Below, piece by piece: positions 29,911 through 41,418 of a stretch of 64,000 bases of DNA. Below the pieces are notes generated by a model. The model had not been told where the DNA came from and ran no database searches. It saw only the letters and a program-made list of their open reading frames with translations. Source of the stretch: Pseudomonas spelaei (GTDB lineage: Bacteria > Pseudomonadota > Gammaproteobacteria > Pseudomonadales > Pseudomonadaceae); contig NZ_WNNK01000006.1 of the NCBI RefSeq assembly GCF_009724245.1, positions 124,001 through 188,000 of the forward strand, written 5' to 3'. The first letter of the stretch is position 1. Each line of letters opens with the position of its first letter. Both the position numbers and the translations under genes were made by a program.

Positions 29911-30819
29911 TTAGTGTACCGACATCAAGGCTTGTCCTCTCGCCACCAGCAACTCGACAAACGCCTTGGCCATTGGCGATCGCTGGTCCTTGCGCTGCAC
30001 CAGCCACACCGCCGTCACCGCTTCCGGGTCCAGTAACGTCCGGTAGACCACGCCATCAATGCGCATTCGCTGATACGACGCCGGCAATACCGAAACGCCA
30101 AGTCCCGCTGCCACCAAGCCAATAATCGTCATCGCCTCCCCCGCTTCCTGGGCAAAATGCGGGCTGAAGCCGGCGTCACGGGCCAGGTTGAGCAACTGCG
30201 CATACAAGCCGCTGCCGTAGGTTCGTGGGAAAAACACAAAAGGCTCTTCGGCCAGTTGCGCCAAGTACAAACCGCGCTCGCTGCCTTCTACCAACGGATG
30301 GCCTGCGCTCAGCACGGCCACCAACGGCTCGCGCATCAACTCCACCACGCTCAACGAATCAGATAACGGTAACGGCCGCATCAGTCCCACCTGAATCGAC
30401 TCATCCACCAACGACTCGGCCACTTGAGTGCTACTCATCTCCTGCAAATTGAGTTGCACCGCAGGGAACGCCTGGCGAAAGGCAAAGATCGCTTGTGGAA
30501 TACTGGAGTTGAACGGCGCAGAAGACGTGAAGCCGATCTTCAATTCCCCCAGTTCACCTAACTGTGCCCGACGCGCCACATCGGCTGCTTTATCAACCTG
30601 GGCCAGTACCAACCGCGCTTCTTGCAGGAACAGCCTGCCTGCCTCGCTCAGCTCAACCCGACGGTTGGTACGCTCAAATAACCGTGCGCCGACCTCCAGC
30701 TCCAGCGCCTGAATCTGCTGGCTCAGCGGCGGCTGGGAAATACCCAGCACCTGCGCGGCGCGGCCAAAATGCAGCTCTTCAGCCACGGCGATGAAGTAAC
30801 GCAGATGGCGCAATTCCAT
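29911..30819 (-). CDS. LysR-type transcriptional regulator
   Basis: 302 aa. The N-terminal winged helix-turn-helix (MELRHLRYFIAVAEELHFGRAAQ, SQPPLSQQIQALE) is followed by a linker and an effector-binding domain of two Rossmann-like lobes. It is divergent from an MFS transporter gene with a 124-nt shared region that carries an inverted repeat over the transporter promoter, so the transporter is the likely target. Its effector is unknown. The same pair stands next to hemE in P. aeruginosa, so it is core and not part of the APE cluster. Confidence 0.92.
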   Translation of the reverse strand: MELRHLRYFIAVAEELHFGRAAQVLGISQPPLSQQIQALELEVGARLFERTNRRVELSEAGRLFLQEARLVLAQVDKAADVARRAQLGELGELKIGFTSSAPFNSSIPQAIFAFRQAFPAVQLNLQEMSSTQVAESLVDESIQVGLMRPLPLSDSLSVVELMREPLVAVLSAGHPLVEGSERGLYLAQLAEEPFVFFPRTYGSGLYAQLLNLARDAGFSPHFAQEAGEAMTIIGLVAAGLGVSVLPASYQRMRIDGVVYRTLLDPEAVTAVWLVQRKDQRSPMAKAFVELLVARGQALMSVH

Positions 30820-30867
30820 ACAAATCCCATTAGGTCGTAAAAGCTATCAAACAGGTCGAACAATATA

Positions 30868-30899
30868 TTGGAAAGAATCATTAGGGAGCTATATTCTTT
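30868..30899 (+). promoter_or_regulatory. Candidate promoter and LysR operator of the MFS gene
   Basis: TTGGAA (30868-30873), a 16-nt spacer and TATATT (30890-30895) form a fair sigma-70 promoter for the MFS gene. AAAGAAT (30872-30878) and ATTCTTT (30893-30899) are an exact 7-bp inverted repeat across the same bases, placed as a LysR-type operator would be. A consensus T-N11-A box is not clear-cut. Confidence 0.45.
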
Positions 30900-30943
30900 T
30901 TTTCATTGCCAGCCCTGGCAGTCTTTCCTCCCCGAGGTCCCGC

Positions 30944-32218
30944 GTGAAATCTGCTGTCGCTCCAGTTGCTCAAGAACGCCCACCCACTGCCCTGGACGAG
31001 GTGGTGGCACAGCTCAATGAGCCGTACATCGAAAAAGGCACGCCGATGTTCATGCGCACGGTGCTGGCGCTGTTTTCCGGTGGTTTCGCTACGTTTGCCC
31101 TGCTCTATTGCGTGCAACCAATGATGCCGGCACTGTCCGACGAGTTCTCCATCAATGCGGCGCAGAGCAGCCTGATTCTCTCGGTCGCGACCGCGATGCT
31201 TGCCTTTGGGCTGCTGATCACCGGACCGATTTCCGACCGCCTTGGGCGCAAGCCGGTCATGGTAGCGGCGTTGTTCTGTGCTGCGCTGTGCACCATCGCC
31301 AGCGGCCTGATGCCGACCTGGGAAGGTATCCTGCTGATGCGGGCGCTGGTAGGCCTGTCCCTCAGTGGTCTGGCGGCGGTGGCGATGACTTACCTGAGCG
31401 AAGAGATCCACCCGCAACATATCGGCCTGGCGATGGGTTTGTACATCGGGGGTAATGCCATTGGCGGGATGAGCGGACGCTTGATCATTGGTGTGCTGAT
31501 CGACTTCGTCAGTTGGCACACGGCGATGCTGATCATCGGTGCCCTGGCGCTGATCGCGGCCACGGTGTTCTGGAAAATCCTCCCCGAATCGCGCAACTTC
31601 CGCGCCAGCAGCCTCAAGCCCCGTAGCCTGCTGGACGGCTTCGTCATGCACTTCAAGGACGCCGGCCTGCCGTGGCTGTTCCTGGAAGCCTTCCTGCTGA
31701 TGGGCAGCTTCGTCACCCTGTTCAACTACATCGGTTATCGCTTGCTGGCCGCCCCGTACGACCTGAGCCAAGCCGTCGTCGGTTTGCTTTCGCTGGTGTA
31801 CCTCTCGGGCATCTACAGCTCGGCAAAGATTGGCTCCCTGGCTGATCGCCTCGGCCGCCGACGCGTGCTGTGGGCCACCATCGTACTGATGCTCGCGGGC
31901 ATCGCCCTGACGTTGTTCACGCCGCTGGTGCTAGTGGTCGTCGGCATGTTGATGTTCACGTTTGGCTTCTTCGGCGCCCACTCGGTGGCCAGTAGCTGGA
32001 TTGGCCGTCGGGCGCTGAAGGCCAAGGGGCAGGCGTCGTCCCTGTACCTGTTCAGCTACTACGCCGGGTCGAGTATTGCGGGCACGGCGGGCGGGTTCTT
32101 CTGGCACTTTGCCGGGTGGAACGGGATTGGCGGGTTTATCGTGGCGTTGTTGATTGGCGCGCTGTTGGTGGCGCTGAAGCTGGCGAAGTTGCCACCGCTG
32201 GGACAAGTGCGGGCCTGA
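30944..32218 (+). CDS. MFS transporter, YnfM-like
   Basis: 424 aa from GTG 30944. About 12 membrane helices begin near residue 38 after a hydrophilic N-terminus. The MFS loop motif GPISDRLGRKPVM lies between helices 2 and 3, with a related GSLADRLGRRRVL between 8 and 9. It resembles the YnfM group of proton-driven exporters. The substrate is unknown. It is regulated in all likelihood by the divergent LysR gene. A GC-rich hairpin made from a shortened REP follows the stop. Confidence 0.9.
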   Translation: MKSAVAPVAQERPPTALDEVVAQLNEPYIEKGTPMFMRTVLALFSGGFATFALLYCVQPMMPALSDEFSINAAQSSLILSVATAMLAFGLLITGPISDRLGRKPVMVAALFCAALCTIASGLMPTWEGILLMRALVGLSLSGLAAVAMTYLSEEIHPQHIGLAMGLYIGGNAIGGMSGRLIIGVLIDFVSWHTAMLIIGALALIAATVFWKILPESRNFRASSLKPRSLLDGFVMHFKDAGLPWLFLEAFLLMGSFVTLFNYIGYRLLAAPYDLSQAVVGLLSLVYLSGIYSSAKIGSLADRLGRRRVLWATIVLMLAGIALTLFTPLVLVVVGMLMFTFGFFGAHSVASSWIGRRALKAKGQASSLYLFSYYAGSSIAGTAGGFFWHFAGWNGIGGFIVALLIGALLVALKLAKLPPLGQVRA

Positions 32219-32232
32219 CGCGATTTGCTTTA

Positions 32233-32260
32233 TGTGGGAGCTGGCTTGCCTGCTCCCACA
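32233..32260 (+). terminator. Shortened REP hairpin acting as likely terminator
   Basis: TGTGGGAGC (32233-32241) and GCTCCCACA (32252-32260) pair perfectly over a 10-nt loop, followed by GTTGTTTT. It looks like a REP doublet collapsed to one hairpin. It lies between the MFS gene and the convergent hemE gene and could end both transcripts. Confidence 0.6.
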
Positions 32261-32273
32261 GTTGTTTTGCGTG

Positions 32274-33341
32274 TTACTCGTGATACTGCGCCGACAACTC
32301 ATGCACCGCCCGCAGGAACGCGCCTGCGTGCTCCGGATCCACTTCCGGGGTAATGCCGTGGCCAAGGTTGAACACGTGGCCGCTGCCCTTGCCATAGCTG
32401 GCGAGGATACGGCCAACTTCAGTGCGGATAGCTTCTGGCTTGGCGTAGAGCACAGTCGGGTCCATGTTGCCTTGCAGCGCAACCTTGTTACCCACCCGGC
32501 GGCGGGCTTCGCCGAGGTCGCAGGTCCAGTCCAGGCCCAATGCATCAGCACCCGCATCGGCGATGCTTTCCAGCCACAGGCCACCGCCCTTGGTGAACAT
32601 GATGACCGGCACCTTGCGGCCTTCGTGTTCGCGGATCAGGCCGCTGATGATCTTGCGCATGTAGGCCAGGGAGAACTCCTGGTACGCCGCCGCCGACAGG
32701 TTGCCGCCCCAGGTGTCGAAGATCTGCACGGCCTGGGCGCCCGCCATGATCTGGCCATTGAGGTAGGAGGTGACCGATTGCGCCAGCTTGTCCAGCAGCA
32801 GGTGCATGGCTTGCGGGTTGTCGTAGAGCATGGCCTTGGTCTTGCGGAAGTCTTTCGACGAACCGCCTTCGACCATATAGGTGGCCAGGGTCCATGGGCT
32901 GCCGGAGAAGCCGATCAGCGGCACGCGGCCATTGAGTTCGCGGCGGATGGTGCTGACGGCATCCATCACGTAGCCCAGATCCTTGTGGGGATCAGGAATC
33001 GGCAGGGCTTCGATGTCGGCCAGGGTGCTGACGACTTTCCTGAACCGCGGGCCTTCGCCGGTTTCGAAGTACAGGCCTTGGCCCATGGCGTCAGGGATGG
33101 TCAGGATATCGGAGAAGAGGATGGCCGCATCCAGCTGTGGGTAGCGGTCCAGCGGTTGCATCGTGACTTCGCAGGCGAACGCTGGATTCATGCACAGGCT
33201 CATGAAGTCGCCGGCGTGGGCGCGGCTGGCGCGGTATTCCGGCAGGTAGCGACCGGCCTGGCGCATCATCCACACAGGGGTGACGTCCACGGGTTGCTTG
33301 AGCAGGGCACGAAGGAAACGGTCGTTCTTGAGGGCAGTCAT
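32274..33341 (-). CDS. hemE: Uroporphyrinogen decarboxylase
   Basis: 355 aa, the usual length. The N-terminal motif [16 protein letters not shown] holds the Arg residues that bind the substrate carboxylates. [16 protein letters not shown] and FNLGHGI near the end are conserved. It removes four carboxyl groups from uroporphyrinogen III to give coproporphyrinogen III in heme synthesis, in the cytoplasm. It is transcribed on its own: a perfect terminator hairpin lies just upstream, and the MFS gene converges on it. Confidence 0.98.
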   Translation of the reverse strand: MTALKNDRFLRALLKQPVDVTPVWMMRQAGRYLPEYRASRAHAGDFMSLCMNPAFACEVTMQPLDRYPQLDAAILFSDILTIPDAMGQGLYFETGEGPRFRKVVSTLADIEALPIPDPHKDLGYVMDAVSTIRRELNGRVPLIGFSGSPWTLATYMVEGGSSKDFRKTKAMLYDNPQAMHLLLDKLAQSVTSYLNGQIMAGAQAVQIFDTWGGNLSAAAYQEFSLAYMRKIISGLIREHEGRKVPVIMFTKGGGLWLESIADAGADALGLDWTCDLGEARRRVGNKVALQGNMDPTVLYAKPEAIRTEVGRILASYGKGSGHVFNLGHGITPEVDPEHAGAFLRAVHELSAQYHE

Positions 33342-33388
33342 GTCGGCATCCGCAAAAAAAGTGCGGGCATTTTCTCAGAGCGCGACGC

Positions 33389-33416
33389 AAAAGGCACGGC
33401 AAGAGCCGTGCCTTTT
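33389..33416. terminator. Bidirectional intrinsic terminator between gltD and hemE
   Basis: A 12-bp perfect stem, AAAAGGCACGGC (33389-33400) with GCCGTGCCTTTT (33405-33416), and an AAGA loop. The T-run exists on both strands. On the minus strand it ends the gltBD transcript before hemE. Confidence 0.85.
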
Positions 33417-33490
33417 GTCTATCGGGTCAATTTGTCGCGGTGTCTTGCGAACTTGCTGACACCACAACCCCCACTGTGGAATGAGGTTTA

Positions 33491-33577
33491 GGTGGGAGCT
33501 GGCTTGCCTGCGATGCGGGCAACTCGGTCTTTCAGTAGGACCGAGGTGATGCTATCGCAGGCAAGCCAGCTCCCACA
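33491..33577. repeat. REP doublet downstream of gltD
   Basis: Forward arm GGTGGGAGCTGGCTTGCCTG at 33491 and reverse arm CAGGCAAGCCAGCTCCCACA ending at 33577 are a near-perfect inverted pair. It lies between gltD and the 33389 terminator, where it could stabilise the 3' end of the gltBD mRNA. Confidence 0.9.
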
Positions 33578-33605
33578 GTTGATCGCATTTCAGATTGAAA
33601 CTTGA

Positions 33606-35033
<1,428 letters not shown>

Positions 35034-35056
35034 TCATCAAACTCTTCAGGCGCATA

Positions 35057-38000
35057 TCACTGCGGGTTGGCACGGATGCTGGAAAGCAACGATTTCAGGT
35101 TGGCAGCCTTGGGCTTGACCAGCCAGAAACGACGCAGGTAGTCATCGAGGTTTTCAGCGAGGTTACGACCCCATTCGCTGTTGGTTTCCTCGACATATTC
35201 GTCCAGCACATGCTGCAAGTGGTTACGGTAGGATTCCATCGCTTCGCCGCTGATCCGCTGGATCTCCACCAACTCGTGGTTGACCTTGTCGACGAAGGTG
35301 TTGTCCTGGTCCAGCACGTAGGCGAAACCGCCAGTCATGCCCGAACCGAAGTTGTAGCCCGTCTTGCCCAGCACCGCGACGAAGCCGCCAGTCATGTACT
35401 CGCAGCAGTGGTCGCCCGTGCCTTCAACCACGGTGTGAGCACCGGAGTTACGCACCGCGAAACGCTCACCGGCAGTACCGGCCGCAAACAGCTTGCCGCC
35501 GGTTGCGCCATACAGGCAGGTGTTGCCGATGATGGCACTGTCTTGAGTCTTGTAGACGCTGCCCACCGGCGGGACGATCACCAGCTTGCCGCCGGTCATG
35601 CCCTTGCCCACATAGTCGTTGGCGTCGCCTTCCAGGTACATGCTCAGGCCACCGGCGTTCCACACACCAAAACTCTGGCCCGCAGTGCCCTTGAAGCGGA
35701 AGGTGATTGGCGCCTTGGCCATGCCCTGGTTGCCGTGCTTGCGCGCGATTTCGCCGGAGATCCGTGCGCCGATGGAACGGTCGCAGTTGCAGATATCCAG
35801 GGCGAACTCACCACCGCTGGCGTCATTGATCGAAGAGATGGCCATCTCAACCATCTTCTCGGCCAGCAAGCCTTTGTCGAACGGCGGGTTGCGCTCCACC
35901 TGGCAGAACTGTGGCTTGTCTGCCGGGATGTGATCGCTGCCCAACAGCGGCGTCAGGTCCAGGTGTTGTTGCTTGGCGGTCTGGCCTTCGAGAATGTCCA
36001 GCAGATCGGTACGGCCGATCAGCTCTTCGAGGGAACGTACACCCAGTTTGGCCAGCCACTCACGGGTTTCTTCGGCAACATAGGTGAAGAAATTCACCAC
36101 CATGTCGACGGTGCCGATGTAGTGATCCTTGCGCAGCTTCTCGTTCTGAGTGGCGACGCCGGTGGCGCAGTTGTTCAGGTGGCAGATACGCAGGTATTTG
36201 CAGCCCAGGGCGATCATCGGCGCGGTACCGAAGCCGAAGCTCTCAGCGCCGAGGATCGCGGCCTTGATCACGTCGAGACCGGTTTTCAGGCCGCCGTCGG
36301 TTTGTACCCGGACTTTGCCGCGCAGGTCGTTGCCGCGCAGGGTCTGATGGGTTTCAGCCAGGCCCAGTTCCCACGGCGCGCCAGCGTATTTGATGGAGGT
36401 CAGTGGCGATGCGCCAGTGCCGCCGTCGTAGCCGGAGATGGTGATCAGGTCAGCATAGGCCTTGGCCACACCGGCGGCGATGGTACCGACGCCAGCTTCT
36501 GCGACCAGTTTCACTGAAACCAGAGCCTTGGGGTTGACTTGTTTCAGGTCGAAAATCAGCTGCGACAAATCCTCAATGGAGTAGATGTCGTGGTGCGGCG
36601 GAGGCGAAATCAGGGTCACACCTGGCACTGCGTAACGCAGCTTGGCGATCAAACCGTTGACCTTGCCGCCTGGCAGTTGGCCGCCTTCACCGGGCTTGGC
36701 ACCCTGGGCCACCTTGATCTGCAGCACTTCGGCGTTGACCAGGTATTCCGGGGTCACACCAAAGCGGCCAGTGGCGACCTGTTTGATTTTCGAGCTCTTG
36801 ATGGTGCCGTAACGCGCCGGGTCTTCACCGCCTTCGCCGGAGTTGGAACGCGCACCCAGGCGGTTCATGGCTTCGGCCAGGGCTTCGTGAGCCTCGGGCG
36901 ACAGAGCGCCCAGGGAAATACCGGCGGAGTCGAAACGCTTGAGGATCGATTCCAGAGGCTCGATCTCACTGATGGCCAGCGGCGTGTCCAGGGTTTTCAC
37001 CTTGAACAGGTCACGGATCATCGACACCGGGCGGTTATCCACCAGCGCGGTGTACTCCTTGAACTTGGCGTAGTCACCTTGCTGCACAGCGGCTTGCAGG
37101 GTGCTGACCACGTCCGGGTTGTAGGCGTGGTATTCGCCACCGTGGACAAACTTCAGCAGGCCGCCTTGCTGGATCGGCTTGCGCGCGCTCCAGGCTTCGG
37201 CCGCCAGGGCTTTCTGTTCGGCTTCGATATCGACGAAACGCGCACCCTTGATACGGCTCGGCACACCACGGAAGCTCATGTCGCAGACTTCTTCCGACAG
37301 GCCAATGGCTTCGAACAGTTGCGCACCACGGTAGGACGTAACGGTGGAGATGCCCATCTTCGACAGGATCTTCAGCAGGCCCTTGGTGATGCCTTTACGG
37401 TAGTTCTTGAACACCTCATAGAGGTCGCCCAGCACTTCGCCGGTACGGATCAGGTCGCCGAGTACTTCGTACGCCAGGAACGGGTACACCGCCGAGGCGC
37501 CGAAACCGATCAACACCGCGAAGTGATGCGGGTCACGGGCGGTGGCGGTTTCGACAAGGATGTTGGAGTCGCAACGCAGGCCTTTTTCGGTCAGGCGGTG
37601 GTGCACCGCGCCGGTGGCCAGTGAGGCGTGGATCGGCAACTTGCCTGGGGCTATGTGACGATCGGTCAGCACGATCTGGGTACGACCGGCACGCACGGCT
37701 TCTTCAGCCTGATCGGCGACGTTACGCACAGCCGCTTCCAGGCCAAGGCTCTCGTCGTAGTTCAGGTCGATGATCTGACGGTCGAAGCCCGGGCGGTCCA
37801 GGGTCATCAACGAACGCCACTTGGCCGGGGAAATGACCGGCGAGCTGAGAATCACGCGGGAGGCGTGCTCAGGCGATTCCTGGAAGATGTTGCGCTCGGC
37901 ACCGAGGCACACTTCCAGCGACATCACGATGGCTTCACGCAGCGGGTCGATCGGCGGGTTGGTCACCTGGGCGAACTGCTGGCGGAAATAGTCGTACGGC

Positions 38001-39502
38001 GTGCGTACGCGCTGGGACAGCACGGCCATTGGCGTGTCATCGCCCATGGAGCCGACCGCTTCGTAGCCTTGCTCGCCCAGTGGACGCAGCACCTGGTCAC
38101 GCTCTTCGAAGGTGACCTGGTACATCTTCATGTACTGCTTGAGCTGGTCGACGTCGTAGAAAGCCGAACCGTGGTCGTTGTCTTCCATGGTTGCCTGGAT
38201 GCGCAGGGCGTTCTTGCGCAGCCATTGCTTGTACGGATGACGGGACTTCAAGCGGTTGTCGATGGCATCGGTGTCGAGGATCTGACCGGTTTCGGTGTCC
38301 ACGGCCAGGATCTGGCCAGGGCCAACGCGGCCTTTGGCAATCACGTCTTCGGGCTGGTAGTTCCAGACGCCGATTTCCGACGCCAGGGTAATGAAACCGT
38401 TGGTGGTAGTGACCCAACGTGCCGGACGCAGACCGTTACGGTCGAGCAGGCACACGGCGTAGCGGCCGTCGGTCATTACCACGCCGGCCGGGCCGTCCCA
38501 CGGTTCCATGTGCATCGAGTTGTACTCATAGAACGCCCGCAGGTCGGGGTCCATGGTCTCGACGTTCTGCCACGCAGGCGGAATGATCATGCGCACGCCA
38601 CGGAACAGGTCGATGCCGCCGGTGACCATCAGTTCGAGCATGTTGTCCATGCTGGAAGAGTCGGAACCCACGCGGTTGACCAGTGGGCCGAGCTCTTCCA
38701 GGTCCATCAGGTCGTTGGCGAACTTGGTGCGACGGGCTACGGCCCAGTTGCGGTTGCCGGTGATGGTGTTGATCTCGCCGTTGTGGGCGAGGAAGCGGAA
38801 TGGCTGGGCCAGCGGCCATTTCGGCAGGGTGTTGGTGGAGAAGCGCTGGTGGAACACGCAGATTGCGGTTTGCAGGCGCTCATCGCTCAGGTCTGGATAG
38901 AAGGCGGTCAAGTCCGCCGGCATCATCAGGCCTTTATAAATGATGGTCTTGTGGGAAAAGCTGCAGATGTAGTGGTCGGTGTCCAAGGCGTTGGCCACGG
39001 ACGAGCGACGACGGGAGGTAAACAGCTTGATCGCCATGTCCTGATCGCTCAGGCCATCGCCGGCGATGAACACTTGTTCGATCTGCGGTAGACGCTCCAG
39101 GGCCAGTCGGCCGAGCACGCTGGTGTCGATCGGCACTTTGCGCCAGCCGACGAGCGTAAGGCCTGCGGCCAGGATCTCGCGGTTCATGTTCTCGCGAGCG
39201 GCTTGGGCTTTGACCGGGTCCTGGTTGAAGAACACCATCCCCACGGCGTACTGCTTGGGCAAATCGGCGCCGAAATGCTCTTTGGCGACGGCGCGCAGGA
39301 ACTGGTCGGGCTTTTGAATCAGCAAGCCACAACCGTCACCGGTCTTGCCGTCGGCGTTGATCCCACCGCGGTGGGTCATGCAGGTCAGGGCCTCGATGGC
39401 CGTTTGCAAAAGGGTATGACTGGGCTCGCCCTGCATATGGGCTATCAGGCCGAAACCACAGTTATCCTTGAATTCATCGGGTTGGTACAGACCTGCTTTC
39501 AT
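35057..39502 (-). CDS. gltB: Glutamate synthase large (alpha) subunit
   Basis: 1481 aa. ATG 39502 gives [18 protein letters not shown]. Cys15, exposed after removal of the first 14 residues, is the glutaminase nucleophile; the open frame upstream is not used. Order of domains: class II amidotransferase (to about 430), central domain, FMN-binding synthase barrel ([19 protein letters not shown]), a 3Fe-4S cluster with Cys in [18 protein letters not shown], and a C-terminal beta-helix (GXXG repeats such as [13 protein letters not shown]). It moves ammonia from glutamine to 2-oxoglutarate. First gene of gltBD. Confidence 0.98.
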   Translation of the reverse strand: MKAGLYQPDEFKDNCGFGLIAHMQGEPSHTLLQTAIEALTCMTHRGGINADGKTGDGCGLLIQKPDQFLRAVAKEHFGADLPKQYAVGMVFFNQDPVKAQAARENMNREILAAGLTLVGWRKVPIDTSVLGRLALERLPQIEQVFIAGDGLSDQDMAIKLFTSRRRSSVANALDTDHYICSFSHKTIIYKGLMMPADLTAFYPDLSDERLQTAICVFHQRFSTNTLPKWPLAQPFRFLAHNGEINTITGNRNWAVARRTKFANDLMDLEELGPLVNRVGSDSSSMDNMLELMVTGGIDLFRGVRMIIPPAWQNVETMDPDLRAFYEYNSMHMEPWDGPAGVVMTDGRYAVCLLDRNGLRPARWVTTTNGFITLASEIGVWNYQPEDVIAKGRVGPGQILAVDTETGQILDTDAIDNRLKSRHPYKQWLRKNALRIQATMEDNDHGSAFYDVDQLKQYMKMYQVTFEERDQVLRPLGEQGYEAVGSMGDDTPMAVLSQRVRTPYDYFRQQFAQVTNPPIDPLREAIVMSLEVCLGAERNIFQESPEHASRVILSSPVISPAKWRSLMTLDRPGFDRQIIDLNYDESLGLEAAVRNVADQAEEAVRAGRTQIVLTDRHIAPGKLPIHASLATGAVHHRLTEKGLRCDSNILVETATARDPHHFAVLIGFGASAVYPFLAYEVLGDLIRTGEVLGDLYEVFKNYRKGITKGLLKILSKMGISTVTSYRGAQLFEAIGLSEEVCDMSFRGVPSRIKGARFVDIEAEQKALAAEAWSARKPIQQGGLLKFVHGGEYHAYNPDVVSTLQAAVQQGDYAKFKEYTALVDNRPVSMIRDLFKVKTLDTPLAISEIEPLESILKRFDSAGISLGALSPEAHEALAEAMNRLGARSNSGEGGEDPARYGTIKSSKIKQVATGRFGVTPEYLVNAEVLQIKVAQGAKPGEGGQLPGGKVNGLIAKLRYAVPGVTLISPPPHHDIYSIEDLSQLIFDLKQVNPKALVSVKLVAEAGVGTIAAGVAKAYADLITISGYDGGTGASPLTSIKYAGAPWELGLAETHQTLRGNDLRGKVRVQTDGGLKTGLDVIKAAILGAESFGFGTAPMIALGCKYLRICHLNNCATGVATQNEKLRKDHYIGTVDMVVNFFTYVAEETREWLAKLGVRSLEELIGRTDLLDILEGQTAKQQHLDLTPLLGSDHIPADKPQFCQVERNPPFDKGLLAEKMVEMAISSINDASGGEFALDICNCDRSIGARISGEIARKHGNQGMAKAPITFRFKGTAGQSFGVWNAGGLSMYLEGDANDYVGKGMTGGKLVIVPPVGSVYKTQDSAIIGNTCLYGATGGKLFAAGTAGERFAVRNSGAHTVVEGTGDHCCEYMTGGFVAVLGKTGYNFGSGMTGGFAYVLDQDNTFVDKVNHELVEIQRISGEAMESYRNHLQHVLDEYVEETNSEWGRNLAENLDDYLRRFWLVKPKAANLKSLLSSIRANPQ

Positions 39503-39824
39503 AGACACTTTCTCACCAGGCTGCCTCTTTTTATGAGGCAAATTTCTTTTCAATTCAACCGGTTACCTTCCACGCCGAACGTACGCCGGCTTAGCGGGGG
39601 CAAAAGGGAGGTCATTGTACACACCGACACAGACGCTCACAAATTTAGCGACGAAATGTCGCAAATCTATGTCGCATTTATGAAAGGTTTAAATCGATAT
39701 GCTGTGCTAGTCAAAACTTTTTTAATTCTGACTGCTACGACTCAAAGGCGACGTGCGCGGACACCACAAAGCGCGCGGCCTTGAGGGCAGCACGCACTTG
39801 CGGATTTTTTGAGGTGCCGGGAGA
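39503..39824 (-). promoter_or_regulatory. Upstream region of gltB
   Basis: About 320 nt without a gene. On the minus strand a TTGACT -35 candidate is at 39714-39709, but the -10 about 17 nt further is poor (TAAACC). Downstream of it the octamer ATGTCGCA occurs twice on the plus strand at 39656-39663 and 39669-39676 (13-nt period), with an inverted GTCGC relative at 39647-39652. These may be binding sites for a regulator of nitrogen metabolism. Nothing else was recognised. Confidence 0.35.
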
Positions 39825-39845
39825 GGCGGCCTGGGTAAGGCCGCC
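39825..39845 (-). terminator. GC-rich hairpin after the SPOR ATPase gene
   Basis: GGCGGCC (39825-39831) and GGCCGCC (39839-39845) form a 7-bp stem with a 7-nt loop, 6 nt after the stop of the upstream minus-strand gene. No U-run follows directly, so it is a weak or Rho-assisted terminator at best. Confidence 0.5.
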
Positions 39846-39851
39846 GAATCT

Positions 39852-41408
39852 TCAGCGAGTTGCTGCCAGTTCCTGTTGGACGCTGGCGACAGTGCGAGGC
39901 CAAGGTTTACCAGCCTGAACCTTCGCTGGCAAGGCCTTGATAGCGGTATCGGCTGCTGCACGGCTTGGGAAGTTGCCGTAAGTGATCACGTAAAGCGGCT
40001 TGCCGTTGAGGACTTTCTTGAAATAACGGTACTCGCCGCCCTGCTCTTTCACGAAGTTCTGAGCGTTGGTTTCAGAGCTGGTGCCGAGGATCTGCACCAC
40101 GTAATGCCCAGCAGGCTGGCTGGTGTACCAACTACCGCCGGTAGCGGCTGCTTTTGCAACGGTGACTGGCTTTTCAACCGGCTTGGCCGCTGGAGCTGGC
40201 TTGGCCACTGGCGCCGGAGCAGGCTTGGCGACAGGCGCTGGTTTGGCAGTAGCAACCTGGGCAGGTGCCGGGGTCGGCTTGGCTACTGGCGTCGGCGCAG
40301 GGCCTGCTGGAATGCCGGCAGGTGGCGCAGTGGTGGTGACGGTCGGTGGTGTGGCGCTGGAGCCTTCCACCGGTACGCCGTCGTCGCCTTCGGAGATACC
40401 GCCAGCCGCTTCGGCCAACGGGCCACGCATTACTGGCTGGCCGACCATCGGCAGGTTGGTGGGCTGGCCGGAGTTGGCAAACTCGACGTTAGGGGTTGGC
40501 TTGCCCAATGGCAATTGCGCCTGTTCGGTTGGCGCGCCGGTGGCCGGTGCCTTGCTACGACCCGGAATCAACCAGGCGGCGGCAACGGCAACTACGACAA
40601 CTGCAGAAATCGCCAATACGTGTTTCTTCGGCATGGTGAACCCCATCTTTGGACGCTTCACCGCTGAGCGGCTGGCAATCATGGCTTCGATCATGGCATC
40701 CCGGGCGACCTGGTTGATGGTGCCAGGCCAGCCGTCGGAGCTTTCGTGAATATCAGAGATCTGCGCAGCGGAAAAAAGTTCGATACCCTGGCCGGCACCT
40801 TCAAGACGCTGGGCCAGGTATTCGCGCGTTTCTTCCTCTTCGTAAGGCTGCAATTCGATGACGTGGAAGCGCTCCTCCTCGCCACTGAGCTGCTCAAGTT
40901 CGGCAATCAACGACGATTCGCCGAACAGGAATACGTGCGGGCGACCTTCGGGCGTGCCCGCTGCCAGCGCCAGCAGCGCTTCAAGGGCGGACTCGTCGAG
41001 TTGCTCGGCGTCGTCCACCAACAAGTAGACTTCCTGACCGGTCAGGCCCAGTTGCACCACTTGTTTGAGGATCGCGTTCGGCTCGGCATTGGCCACGTCC
41101 AGCGCCTGGGCGACCTGACGCAATACGCCCGCTGCATCACCGGCGCCACGTGCCGAGACCACCACGCTTTGTACCGATTGCTTGTTGGTACTGGCGACAA
41201 GCGCCTGGCGCAGCAATGTCTTGCCGCTGCCCAGGGGGCCCGTGACTACCAGCAGCAACTGGCTGTAGCGGGCCAGGTGATGCAACTGCCCCAACACCGG
41301 CTTGCGTTGCGCAGGGAAGAATTTGAAACCAGGCACCCGTGGAGCAAAAGGGTCATGGCTTAACTGGAAATGGCCGAGGAAGGCCTCGTCGGCATGCAAA
41401 CTAGTCAT
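39852..41408 (-). CDS. AAA ATPase with SPOR domain (DamX-like)
   Basis: 518 aa. Residues 1 to about 240 form an ExeA-type AAA ATPase: Walker A GPLGSGKT (57-64) and Walker B VYLLVDDAEQ. One membrane helix follows (HVLAISAVVVVAVAAAWLIPG, about 270), then a long linker of Pro-Ala-Val-Lys repeats (PAPVAKPAPA type), then a SPOR domain from about 435 (GHYVVQILGTSSETNAQNF). SPOR domains bind denuded peptidoglycan at the septum, so the protein probably acts in division. It stands between aroB and gltB, as damX does near aroKB in enterobacteria. Family sure, role inferred. Confidence 0.88.
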   Translation of the reverse strand: MTSLHADEAFLGHFQLSHDPFAPRVPGFKFFPAQRKPVLGQLHHLARYSQLLLVVTGPLGSGKTLLRQALVASTNKQSVQSVVVSARGAGDAAGVLRQVAQALDVANAEPNAILKQVVQLGLTGQEVYLLVDDAEQLDESALEALLALAAGTPEGRPHVFLFGESSLIAELEQLSGEEERFHVIELQPYEEEETREYLAQRLEGAGQGIELFSAAQISDIHESSDGWPGTINQVARDAMIEAMIASRSAVKRPKMGFTMPKKHVLAISAVVVVAVAAAWLIPGRSKAPATGAPTEQAQLPLGKPTPNVEFANSGQPTNLPMVGQPVMRGPLAEAAGGISEGDDGVPVEGSSATPPTVTTTAPPAGIPAGPAPTPVAKPTPAPAQVATAKPAPVAKPAPAPVAKPAPAAKPVEKPVTVAKAAATGGSWYTSQPAGHYVVQILGTSSETNAQNFVKEQGGEYRYFKKVLNGKPLYVITYGNFPSRAAADTAIKALPAKVQAGKPWPRTVASVQQELAATR

Positions 41409-41418
41409 CGGGATCTTA

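Noticed and set aside
35210..39091. Three long plus-strand open frames opposite gltB
   Set aside because: gltB is complete and certain on the minus strand. The opposite frames have shadow composition (His, Gln, Gly) and no motifs.
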